Notes under the pieces: generated by a model
The model's database searches: none
What the model was told of the DNA's origin: nothing
The model's input: the letters and a program-made list of their open reading frames with translations, nothing else
Origin: Paramarasmius palmivorus
Taxonomy: Eukaryota > Basidiomycota > Agaricomycetes > Agaricales > Marasmiaceae
Reading direction: 5' to 3'
Assembly: GCA_037176845.1 (NCBI GenBank)
Contig: JAYKXP010000056.1
Location: 248,001-312,000 of the forward strand
DNA length: 64,000 nt
Position numbers and translations under genes: made by a program
Shown: piece by piece, positions 12,301-22,723 of the stretch
How positions within the stretch are numbered: position 1 is the first letter of the stretch
How the letters are laid out: each line of letters begins with the position of its first letter

Positions 12301-12746
12301 TTATGACTGGAGGCTGAATAAGAATTCTCACCTTTGCCAGTCTAGCCTCCGCATTCCGATGAGTACACGGGACGTTGTATGCAATGCAGTTCGAGCAAAT
12401 ATTAGACGCCTTTTTGGAACTGTCGCCTACAAGGCATCACCATCGAATACGTAGAACTACGAAAGTCATGGCAAAGAAACCACTGACAGCGAACTGCGCC
12501 TGGAGATTAGCACGATGGCAAGTCATAGAGGGCACGACACACTCTTTTTCTGCAGATAGGTTAGCTGTCGCAATAACGCACATAAGATCGTACGACGAAC
12601 CTGTATGCAGAGGTCACAGGAATTGGCCAGGCGGGTCTTCTTGAACCTTCAATTAGATGTCACTTTTAGACAAGCACAGCGCTGGTTGAGTGTACATACC
12701 CCCCCGGAGGTGTGCGGTATAGTGGTTTATCTGGCTCGAGGGGCAT
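9393..12746 (-). CDS. Zn2Cys6 / Fungal_trans transcription factor, xlnR-like (regulator 1)
   Basis: An N-terminal Zn2Cys6 cluster has spacing CX2CX6CX9CX2CX6C (CDLCIQKKIRC ... CSNCIAYNVPC). It is followed by a linker and the Fungal_trans middle homology region, with conserved family segments MPHLHRPSFERE, ELWKRAFWLLVCIDCFMSS, WGRPRATVP, DDEYWEP and YYWITIQIHRPFIP. The start MPLEPDKPLYRTPPGGF was chosen because it splices in frame (the intron begins in the run of G at about 12700) into FKKTRLANSCDLC. The zinc cluster is interrupted by microexons of 7 bases (12543-12549) and 6 bases (12488-12493). The residue after Cys2 is Ile, where the paralogues have Arg. The C-terminus ends WDDWAPYAASFDDLLRS, shared in form with the paralogues. 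There are at least a dozen introns, and a length of about 800-870 aa is estimated. The target genes are unknown. Confidence 0.88.
12488..12493 (-). other. 6-nt microexon in zinc-cluster coding region (regulator 1)
   Basis: The six bases TTCGCT (minus strand) lie between introns 12494-12542 and 12427-12487. Joined as A|TT CGC T|GC they encode Ile-Arg-Cys, the third zinc-binding Cys included. An additional 7-base microexon (AAAAAGA, 12543-12549) precedes it. Confidence 0.8.
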
Positions 12747-13170
12747 ATATGAGGTCGGAGAAGATGATGTGAAATGGAGAAGAGCGATGAAAGGGCTGAT
12801 CGTCGATTTTGACTGGATTTTTGTCCTTTATGTATCCAACCAGGTATCAAGATGCCAAGAGAGCTGGCATCCAAAAATTGCTGTCGGCGAATTCTGCATC
12901 AACCGGAGTTAGGATAGAATCTTCTCGATAACGTATCTCACGCCATACGACTCGAAATTGATAATGCCCGCCTATTGATGCTCAGAAGCTCATTACCTAT
13001 TGGCTGATGAATCCCTTCGGCAGCAAGTGCTGTACAGACCGCTGACCACGGACTCACAACACACGATTGCGTGCAGCTGAACTTGGGCGTCGGTCTTTCA
13101 AACTACTAATTGCCGACGCCATCTCCACACCATTAAGACCTAGCGATTAACGCACGGCGTATTCAACAAA
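12747..13170. other. Divergent promoter region
   Basis: This 424-base interval lies between the starts of regulator 1 (minus) and the small gene at 13171 (plus). It is likely a shared promoter; no clear TATA box or repeat was seen. Confidence 0.4.
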
Positions 13171-13897
13171 ATGACGAGTTCGTCGCCACAGAGTGGTGTT
13201 AAAATGGCAGGTAATGCGCCCATGGGGCGCCCGGGGACAAAGAAATGATTCCTTCCTGTGTAGCGAGACAGATATTACATACCTACAAAATCTGGCGTCA
13301 TTTGTGCAAGTGAGCGTTCGCCACAGACACTTTGATTATGACTAGAAGATTGCTTACCGACATTGAAAGAACGGTGTACCCCTATACGGAGACTAGACGT
13401 GGTGAGTGCTATGAAAGAAGCCGCCTCGGAATACCTCGGGAAAGGCGAACCTGTGAGAATATTTGTACAGCCACATTCTCATACGTTTTTCCCATCTTCC
13501 ATCATGAATAGGTGAAGCTTATCCGCTGCCATCCGTTGTCCAAGCTAAGTATCGCATTCCAGAGGTCCAATAATACTGGTGTGTCTGCTACTTCATACTT
13601 GTCTTTGAAATATTGACTCGAGGTAGACTATAGATGAGGCTGAGGTATGTTCAATGTCTAGAAACTCGGCGCGTATCTGATAACGATTACAGTATTTACT
13701 AGATCAGCTTGTATGACTATCTCGACTACGACAAAGACCACCGAAGATTACTGAACAACACCTAATAGCCACCACCTTCTCCTGACGATGACGAACTGCT
13801 GGTCAAGCTACGTGGTCGTCTAAAGGATTTGCTGACCAGCCTACGGGACGGAGCTGAGGGTACACCTTCGACAGGAACGCCTGAGGCTCGGGATTGA
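13171..13897 (+). CDS. Small multi-exon gene of unknown function, about 130 aa
   Basis: The proposed start is MTSSSPQSGVKMA at 13171, immediately before a GTAATG donor (about 13210). Later exons that keep frame through canonical introns give VVSAMKEAASEYLGKGEP, then VKLIRCHPLSKLSIAFQRS, then NNTDEAEYLLDQL. The last exon is acidic-to-basic (PPPSPDDDELLVKLRGRLKD...) and ends at TGA 13897. The last three joins are phase-consistent. The second and third exons are less certain, because two frames are possible around 13260-13420. No family was recognised. It is divergent from regulator 1 and upstream of the P450. There is no signal peptide or membrane segment, so a cytosolic or nuclear protein is likely if real. 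Confidence 0.4.
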
Positions 13898-14168
13898 TGT
13901 ATTTGTGTGAGCTTCTCCTGCTTATATGACGCTAGTAGCACTGACACATCAAAGTTTAGAATTACCGCAATCGTGACGATAAGAAATGCCTATCATTGAA
14001 TACACCATAGTGTAAGACCGTCAGCTGAGCTAGTGTTATAATGCAGTCCCCTCCATTGACCGCTCCAACTCCACCTGAACCAGGTGCTCGATCTGTTTTG
14101 GTACATAAGCCGATACGTTTGATCTCTTGGTCCCATTCTGTGTTTTATGCTGTCATCACTACCTACTC

Positions 14169-16532
14169 ATGTCATTCCAGCACTCTGACGCTCTTATCTT
14201 CGTGCTGTTCCTCCTCCTCCTTGTTCTTTGGATTATAAAACCTCGCGGACATCAATTAAATCTGCCTCCAGGGCCCAAAGGACTTCCTTTATTGGGAAAT
14301 CTATTTGACATGCCAACCAGCTTTGAGTGGGAGACTTATCACAAGTGGTGCAAGGATCTTGGTGAGTTTCTCGACTTCGGCGTTCACGTTACGATTGGCT
14401 CACGTCTTACAAGGCTCGGACATCGTCCATCTGAATGTCGCTGGTGCATCCATAATCGTCTTGGACTCGGAGAAAGCTGCAACGGAGCTGATAGAAAAGC
14501 GGCCAGCGATTTACTCTAGCAGGTAAGAGTAGTCTGGGTAGTCACATGCATTATCATGATTTGATTTTGTGGCCAGGCCACGCTCCATTATGATCAATGA
14601 ATTCATGGGCTGGGAGCGAAATTTTGGTGAGTACACTAGAACCGTTATTGGCGTTTGATGATAAGCTGGTTCAACAGCATTCATGAAACATGGCGAACAG
14701 TGGCGTATCCGACGACGCCTCTTTGATCAGATGTTCAACCCAACTGCCTCTCGAAGCTATCATTATCAAGAAGCGCGGGCAACTCGAAACCTACTGAAGA
14801 AGCTTCTGAATAAACCAGACGAACTGTTGAGCCATTTGCGACAGTAAGGTGTTGTTACTACTTCATAGCATGATTCTGATTAGTAAACATTGCCAAAAGC
14901 CATGCAGCAACAATCATACTCTCCATCGCATACGGCATCGAAATCTTGCCGGAAAATGATCCTCATGTTGCGATAGCAGAACAGGGGGTTCACGCTATAA
15001 TAATTGCAGCTAGGCCCGGTGCTTTTCTTGTCGAGTCAATCCCAATCCTTCGATATGTTCCTGCTTGGGTACCTGGAGCGGGCTGGAGACGTCAGTGAGT
15101 TGCACGATCTTTCTTGCACCACTGCGTGGTTCACGAGATACTGACAGAGCGGAGGCTTGGTATCAAGTCACGAAATCCATGATCAATTTGCCATTCGGCG
15201 CGGCAAAAGAAAAAATAGTAATTTACCTTGTCAGCTTCACTTGCAGTTCGGATTGATTTATCATGTTAGGCTCAAGGGACCATCCTCCCTTCTTTCACTT
15301 CTCTGTGCCATCAAAAATACCAAGAGAGCCACGACCCGGCGTATCACGAAGAACTCGTCAGAGACGTCGCAGGGACAATGTACTCCGGTGAGGTTTTCGT
15401 CTCCATGCACACCAAACGTCCCGAATTGATGTCTCCAAATTACAGCTGGTGCCGATACGGTAGCTCTATATGTATCGCGCCATAGTTTACCTTACTCAAG
15501 TCCATTGATAGACTGTATCGACGCTCGCAACGTTTTTCCTTGCGATGCTGGCGAATCCCGAAGCACAGAAGAAAGGTCAAGCAGAAATCGATCGTGTTAT
15601 AAAAGCAGGTCACCTCCCCGATTTTCCTGATCAGGACTCGTTACCCTATATATCGGCAATTATCAAGGAAACATTTCGTTGGCAAAATGTTTTACCTATG
15701 GGCACGTAAAATACACCCAGATATAATGCACTCTTACTCATTGTTTAGGTAGGTGTGCTTCATTCCGTCGATGCGGACGACGTGTACAAAGGTTATAGGA
15801 TTCCCGCAGGTTCCATTATCGTCACGAACTTATGGTAGGCAGCTTCCTGATGTCCAGATGACAAATTCGTATCTAATGTTTGACCCCGTCCTTTAGGGCT
15901 ATGCTGCACGATGAGGTACATAGTAACATACCAGGAGCACAACTCATGATTCTTTCTGCCATACTCATGCGAGATTCGGTCTACCACAGACAGTCTACCC
16001 AGATCCCTTCACCTTTAGGCCCGAACGGTTTCTGACACCAGATGGCAAACTCGATATAAATGTCAAAGATCCTGCTTTTGCCGTGTTTGGTTTTGGAAAG
16101 AGGTATGTGTCCTGTTTCTCCATGGTCCTTCCGCGAAGCATGAAGATCACCTTTCGTGACATAGAATATGTCCTGGGCGGCACATGGGCATCGCATCTGT
16201 CTGGAGGTGAGGCTTGACAAGGCTAACTATAAATATTGTCAAGGAATGCTTAGGAATGTTCTAAAAAGCGTCGTCTCCTCCGTTCTCACCGTTTTCGATA
16301 TCGAGAAAGCCACTAATATAGACGGATCCGTAATTGAGCCCACATATGAGTATCTTTCTGCCCTCGTATGGTGAGCGTATCAAGCTGCTTACCCCTGTAA
16401 TGGTGAACCTGAACTTTGTGTAGTCATCCAGCACCCTTCAAATGCGCAATCAGACCCAGATCAAGTGAGGCAGAGAAGCTCATCCGGGAACTGAGCCTCT
16501 TCGACGATATGGATGCCCAAAGGAGTTCGTGA
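14169..16532 (+). CDS. Cytochrome P450 monooxygenase, about 510 aa
   Basis: Microsomal class II P450. An N-terminal membrane anchor (DALIFVLFLLLLVLWII) is followed by the proline hinge PPGPKGLPLLGN. The I-helix oxygen-activation motif AGADTT is assembled across two introns (about 15450-15535). The K-helix ExxR motif is in KETFRW (about 15670), and the heme-binding loop FGFGKRICPGRH is split by an intron near 16102-16163 and includes the axial Cys. The ATG at 14169 is preferred over 14127 because the shorter N-terminus is a normal anchor. More than ten short introns are needed and no frame break is required. One intron (15702-15752) appears to use a GC donor. By recall it looks like the O-methylsterigmatocystin oxidoreductase-like group that is expanded in Agaricomycetes; the substrate cannot be inferred. 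It needs a P450 reductase encoded elsewhere. Confidence 0.92.
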
Positions 16533-17080
16533 GGTTGTCCTGGCCACCATTGCAGTAAATGAACAGAAAAACATCCATTTAGCTACAAACGACAGCAAAT
16601 TACATGCGCAACTTAAACGATAAGTACTTTACTAAACGAACAAGGAATCAGATATACGTGTAGAAGCAAACAAAGTCTATGTATGGGCACGACGCCAACG
16701 AATAGCAAAACGAGGTGTCCTTGATAAAGCGAGAGTAACGACAGTAATATCTAGCGAGCGTGTATGCACAAAAGCGGGAGAAGACCTTTTGCGTGTGTTG
16801 GGTAAACGGGAAGATGGCAGTAATCAAAGTTCTTCGAGTTCTAGATTCGGTTCATAGCTTCGTCGTGTATAGTGGCTGGTTGGACTGATCGTGAACACAG
16901 TTAATGTGTAGAGTATGAATGCGAGGGTATCAGTCCACGGATAAAGGACGTGGAATGGTTCGAGGGATAACCGGCGAAGGTGGAGTAAAGCAAGAGTGCC
17001 ATAACGAGACAGGGAACGGGTATGAGAACAATGTGGGGTATCATAATGGCATGACATGAGAAGGGAAGTTTCGGTATGTG
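16533..17080. other. Convergent intergenic / 3' UTR region
   Basis: Between the stops of the P450 and the minus-strand membrane protein. A 77-codon minus-strand open frame (16824-17057) lies downstream of the latter's stop and has no recognisable content. Confidence 0.4.
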
Positions 17081-20000
17081 CTAAAGTGCAGTACCGAAAT
17101 ATTCGTTCCTCTCTTGAATCGTATCATCCATACCAAACAAGGACCCAGGCGTATCAATAGCCGGTGTTCTCGAAGGGGCATGTATGGAACGTGTATCTTG
17201 TGTGTTGAACGTTGTGGAGCTCCCCATTCTATTGAACACAAACTGTTATTCATATAATACGTTAGTTACCTCTCCGCGTTTCAGAATAAGTAATTAAGAA
17301 GACTCACCCCACGGTATGGCCTCGAATAGTCGATGTTATCCCTCAGACTACTCATACTCGGCCTCGGCGTGATCTCGTGTCCGTGAGTGTCAGATCCGGG
17401 CCCACCGAGCGCAGCGCCAACCAACTGTGGATCTAACAATCCATCTGGTAGGCGCAACGATGACTCCTCCGTTGGTGCTGGTGACGGGAAGGGTGGCGGC
17501 TCCGGGTGAATCCAGCCTGGTCCTAGCTGTTGCATCGGCAACTCTACTGGTTCTACGGGCACAGGTGGAGGCAGAGGCGGGTTCAGCAACGACGAGGCTC
17601 TCAAACCCGTACTCGCGGTTGGAGGATAGAATGACGAAGGTGAAGGTACAGCCACGGTTTCCTTGCCTTTGAAACTACCGCTATTGGTACCCAAGTCTTG
17701 CGTGGAACTCCTTCCACCACGGAGCCTCGATATGAGCCCTTTGAAGCTCCCTGTGGATTCTCTTCTGCCACGTAAACGATCTATTTGTTTCCCAGAGATG
17801 GTGTTAGTCGGCGAAGCCTCTTGGATGCGCACACGTGGTACACTAGGTTGCGTTCCATGAGAATGAGAATGGGAACCAGAACCAGAGGAGGAACTCGTAA
17901 CGCTCTTCATAGTATTGGTATGCATCAAGCTAGTCCCGCTGCCGCTTTTCCTTCCGCCTGCCACGTCGTCCGTTGATGAAGAGGAATGACCATGTGAAGA
18001 GGAAGAACCATACGCGAAAGCACTAGGTGCCTTGCTCAATGCTACTGGAACTGGCACAGATGGAGGTGGCGGCGGACCGATCGAGAAGGTAGGCGACATC
18101 GGCGTTGACGCTGTCGCAAGATCAACGACTGCCATATGTTCCGCAGCCTGACCAAACCCGGGCATTTGATTCTGGTTCTGTTGTGCTAGAGATGGCCGTC
18201 GTCCCAAATGAGACGAATCTACGCTATTGGCGGCAGCATAGTATGCATATTGGTCATGCGATTGGCTAGACCCATGTCCATGTCCACTAGCGCTAATATC
18301 TTCCCCAGAACTGCTGTGCCCTTGACTGATCCCAGTCACACCCATGGGGGATTGGGGTAACGGAGGTAGCTGTGCCATGTGAGTTGGATCATCATCATCT
18401 TCATCTGTAAGTGGCGGCCTCCAGATGCCTGTTTCGGTTGAAGAATAGTTCCTGTTCAACATCCTTCGGGAGCTAGACCCACTCATGCCACCTCTAGAGG
18501 CATCTCTTCTCAAAGGACCGACTACGGGGATGACAGGCAATGTAGGATCAGCATTACCTGCGGCAAAGGATCGTCGTCTGCGCCACCTTCCGCAAAATAG
18601 GAAAAGGAGAATCACAGCGATAATGACAGCGGCTACACCGCCAACTGCGACACCAATGATTGCACCTTTGTTTTGCGCAAAGTTGGAACCGTTTGAAGCG
18701 CCTTCAGTGTTTAATGCGCCAGTAGAAGTGACTGTTGAGGTGCTCTGTGAGGTGTTTCTGGACGACACCGTGGTGAACGAGGTGAAAGTCGTGAAGAGTG
18801 TTGAGGTAGGAACAACCGTGGTGGTGGAGGTTAGAGATTGCGATATGGAGGTACTTGAAGGTACCGAAGACGAAGGGGCAGGGGATAGTGTAGAGCTTGC
18901 GGAGAACGACGAAGAAGGAAACTGCGAAGATGGTGGTTGAGAAGAGGGTGAAGATGGTGATTGAGAAGATGAAGATGGTGGTTGTGTCGATGATATCGAT
19001 GATGACGGTGGTAAAGACGAGGAAGAGGAAAGAGGCGAAGAAGAAGAGTCGGTTGTAGAGGACCTGTATCTAGTGGTGAGGCCTGGGCTTCAACCGATAG
19101 AAATGGAAAAACTTACGAGGAGTATGATGAGCTCGAGGACGATGAGCTACTTGACGATAATGTGCTTGAAGAACTAGAATCCGAAGTTGAGGTCGTGCTC
19201 TCACTTTCAGTTGTCGTTGTTGTCGTCGTAGTAGTAGGTGAACCTGCCGATATAGATGAGCCTTCGATCGTGGAACTCGGTAATCCAATGGATATCGATA
19301 TACCGATTGAGATGGACGGTAGAATCGGTATTGATGGCGAAAAAGAAGGGGATAAGGAAGAGCCGGATTCCGAGACGGTAATCGAACTCGCCGGTGGGGT
19401 AGATGCGAAGGTAGTGGGGGAGGAGGAGGAAGGATCAATACCTGTCGACGATGTCGGCTCTGGTGTCGTTGACGCGGCCGTTGATGAAGGGTCACTGTCA
19501 TGACCAACAAGGTATAGTTGAGCACTGGTTTACGATGACAGTTTGAATGAGGATGAACTTACTCCTGCCTCTTAAAGCGACTCCTTTTCCGGATGATTCT
19601 CAGCCTTCCTGTGTCCATTTGGACAAGACTCGAACTCGTGCGAGAGCGGTGCCGAGAGAGTGAAGTAGACGAGATAAAAGTCGGGTGTGGAACAGCAGCA
19701 GGGTCGGGGTGAGATAGTCTGGGAAGAGGAGAACCTTGAACAGAAAGCACTGGTTCTCCAGTAAGACATGATGGGGGTGGTCGAACGCGTGAGCCCTGCG
19801 CTGGCGAACAAGGGCTGGAAAAAAGGGAAAGTATCGATTAAAAAGCTTGAGAGAGGAGGCAAGGTAACGATACTTACGTGTTGGTGTCTGCACGCCTCTT
19901 GCTCGCCAAACCGAAACATTCCTTGCCGCATGCACCCACATCTGTCGCCTCTCGGTAATCCGCCTCCTCAGCCGCATGCCTGAGTCCGGTCGATTCGGAG

Positions 20001-20158
20001 TTAAAGTATATTGACCAAGGCGACATGTTATGCCCAAAGACATGAGAGAGAAAGTCTTCAAGCAAACCTCCTGATTCTGAATCGGAGGCTGAACCCGTAC
20101 TGGAGTTGGAGTTGTCATCAGAGACATGGTAAATGTGAGCTTGGTGGGTCGAAGGCAT
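17081..20158 (-). CDS. Single-pass membrane protein with Ser/Thr-rich ectodomain and long cytoplasmic tail
   Basis: The well-supported part runs from about 19530 to 17081. A long Ser/Thr/Pro-rich, probably O-glycosylated segment (19503-18700, with runs of Thr and Ser) leads to one transmembrane helix (GAIIGVAVGGVAAVIIAVIL, about 18660-18600). A stop-transfer RWRRRRS follows, then a cytoplasmic tail of roughly 450 residues rich in Ser, Pro and His. The tail continues across an intron (about 17305-17241) to end in ERNEYFGTAL* at 17081. Introns at about 19114-19062 and 19560-19522 link the Ser/Thr exons. Upstream, one frame can be carried through a 63-base intron (19877-19815) to ATG 20158, but that N-terminus has no signal peptide and is weakly supported. 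The layout resembles Mid2/WSC-like cell-wall sensors; that role is inference. Confidence 0.65.
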
Positions 20159-22723
20159 GCCCAGTAGATGAAAAGGGGGCAAGAATGAAACTTGTCAGCG
20201 AGAACAAGCTTCAAGGGTCGTTGGCGTTATTCGTAACGAGAAAAAAGCCGGTCCAAGGCCGACCTTTTTTCGAACTAGGAACAAATGAGTGTGGATTAGG
20301 CTTGTAGGGACAGCAGGACGAAAGAATGCGCAATTCAATTGCGTCCCCGTCGATTCAGGATGAACTCGAGGCAGAATTGGCTGTTTTCTTGTTGAAGTTG
20401 GCGATGAAAGTGGAAGATAAAGAATAAGCTAAAGCTGGCCCTCCTACAATGGTCCATCGAAGGGCTCCTCAGTGATCAAAGGAGCATCGGAGTACAAGGG
20501 TAAAAAACAAAGTTTACATTCCGGCTCTATCAATGTCACTGCACTGAGATCATTGTCACACGGTTACTCTTCTTCCGTGGCAACAGATATGGCTTCGATT
20601 TGATGCTAACATTCCTACACGCCACTAACGAAAGACCACTGCCAAAAGTTGTAACAATAAGTGGAGAGAAATGAGCTCATAGCCGTCGAGGGGTGGCGCC
20701 GAGGCAGAGCGGAACATCAGATCATCGACCCCAGTCTCAATTAAACGGTCAAGCGATGAAATTGCCTCGCTCCAAAGTGGGGCATGTTGTTTAGAAAGAC
20801 TGCAGAACAAGAGAGTGTACATGTTTCAATACGGGAACGCATCTCGCGAGTCCTGAAACTTCCAAGCACGTTGATCTCCTGTATTGAAGCAGGGACGCAT
20901 GTGGGAAACTGAATAGAATTATCAACACGGCAGAGACGTGGAGGAATCAACTCATACATACCAATCCAAAGATATCTATTCCTTCCCAGTCACCACAAAT
21001 TGCGGCCGACGAGGCGGGAGTATCAGGCCAAGGTTTCGGTAACGTTAGTTCCTGAATTTAATCCTGGGACTGTGATACCAACCGCAAGGGACGAACAAGT
21101 TGCAAGTCGAGCGATTTGCAATTCGCTGCTAACAGCGACTGGGCAACCTTTTGACGACGAGGTCAGACGACCGCAAGCGACGACGGTGACAGCATGCACG
21201 AAGGTCAGACAATTGGCAGGCCCCAAGTCCAGCAGGCCAAGAATATGTCCGGAGATTGTGGGCTTCGTGGAAAGACGCTGGGGAAGAGTATGCATCTGTG
21301 ACAAGATGAGATCTTTAGGGGGTTGCGTGGCCTTTGTAGAGCTTACACCCGCTCAAAAGCAGCTAGAGCGCATCATATGCTATGTAAAACTCTACGAAGT
21401 TTAGCTTGACAAGGTGTCTCGACCATAGAATGAAGAGACAATCACCTCAGCAGGTCGTAATCCGAAGATGGGGTGCCCGTCAAACGCCAACGAAGAGAAG
21501 TCATTGCTCATGTCATCGACAAGAAACAACCGATCTCCCGATGTCACTTGGAGGAAAGTAATCATAAGCCGCCACCACAGCACCAAAAACTCCGAGTCAC
21601 CTCATCCGTATTCGCTTCATTCGGAGAAACGCGCCAGTATACTCCTCGTCTAATTTTTGAGACGAGAGTTCGCGACCATCTCTGTCCATCGGACGAGAAG
21701 AATGGCGCCCCTAGTCAGAGTACCATCGCAAGCCCAACAAAATCTGGAGCCGCCACCATCAAGGTTTGCACTGGAGCAGATTTGTGGTGGCACGCTTTGA
21801 TACGTGGATCTTCGAGAACTAAGTATCTGATGGAAAACCGCTGTGCAGATATTTTTGGCAACATGATCGAAGGATGTCTTTGGAGGGAAATGTGCGAAGA
21901 TGTGCGACCGGAATCATGGCGTTGTGTAGGTGATGTCCTATAGATGAACGTTAACGTTGAACCGCCACAGTGCACACACCGTGACCTTGATCAATTGATC
22001 CCGAGGATGTGTGGGATGAGTTGACCATAGTAGGCCAGTGGTATCGGATGCAAACCACAACTTGAGAGTCTCAGCTACGGATTTCTAAAATGGCATCGAA
22101 CGAGCTGGAGACTGCCACAACGATGAGAGTCAAAGCGGATGGTCGAATGCGTCTACTGCGCGAGAACCTAAACTCAGAGGAGTAAAACCACACGCTCGCA
22201 ACCGGAAAGAGCACTCCAAAGAGAAAGCAAAGTTCATACGAATACCTGTTGTAAGAGCAACCGGGTGGTAATGCAGAAAAGAGCTCAGCCGCTGAGTAGA
22301 AAATAGAAAGGAGAAAGGCCGTGATGCTCACCGTCCAACCTGGCGTTATTCAATTCCTTCATCTTTTCCTCGGTGATGCCTTTTCTCCATGTATAAACCA
22401 AACATAATCCTTTTCTTGATTGTATCCGATGTCGATACCGGGGCCAATGTGGAAGAGTAAGCAGCAATAGTTTTTGGGAGTGCTCGTGGTAGAGAAAGAT
22501 GTATGCAGAGGTCTAGACCTTGATAGGTCCAGTAACGTGATTTGCACGCGTTCGACGCGTCCGCGTCAAATCTGAAGATCTGACTTTGGATTGAGCCCAT
22601 TCCCAGAGAAACTTTACTTAGTGTATAACGACGGTTCAATGTCCAATTTCCATTTGCTACTACAGTAATTAACAATAAATGAGCGGACCGTTCAGTATAC
22701 ACCTAAACGACAGAATCCGCGAA
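20159..22723. other. Unassigned 2.5-kb region with scattered short ORFs
   Basis: No family was recognised on either strand. The longest frames are a plus-strand frame of 156 codons (21473-21943) and minus-strand frames of 60-93 codons (21023-21304, 21401-21586, 21715-21975, 22071-22331). One minus stretch near 21570-21455 has exon-like composition (SGDRLFLVDDMSNDF) with a donor after it, but the following acceptor leads into stops in all frames. The region could hold a decayed gene, an unrecognised intron-rich gene, or only regulatory sequence. Confidence 0.3.

Noticed and set aside
18485..18940. Plus-strand 151-codon Val/Glu-rich frame
   Set aside because: Antisense shadow of the Ser/Thr-rich and transmembrane region of the minus-strand protein.
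19162..19503. Plus-strand 113-codon acidic/Val-rich frame
   Set aside because: It is the complement of the Ser/Thr-rich ectodomain exons, whose splice sites and link to the transmembrane exon support the minus strand.
21473..21943. 156-codon plus-strand frame
   Set aside because: No domain or start context of note and no supporting exons; kept only as part of the unassigned region.
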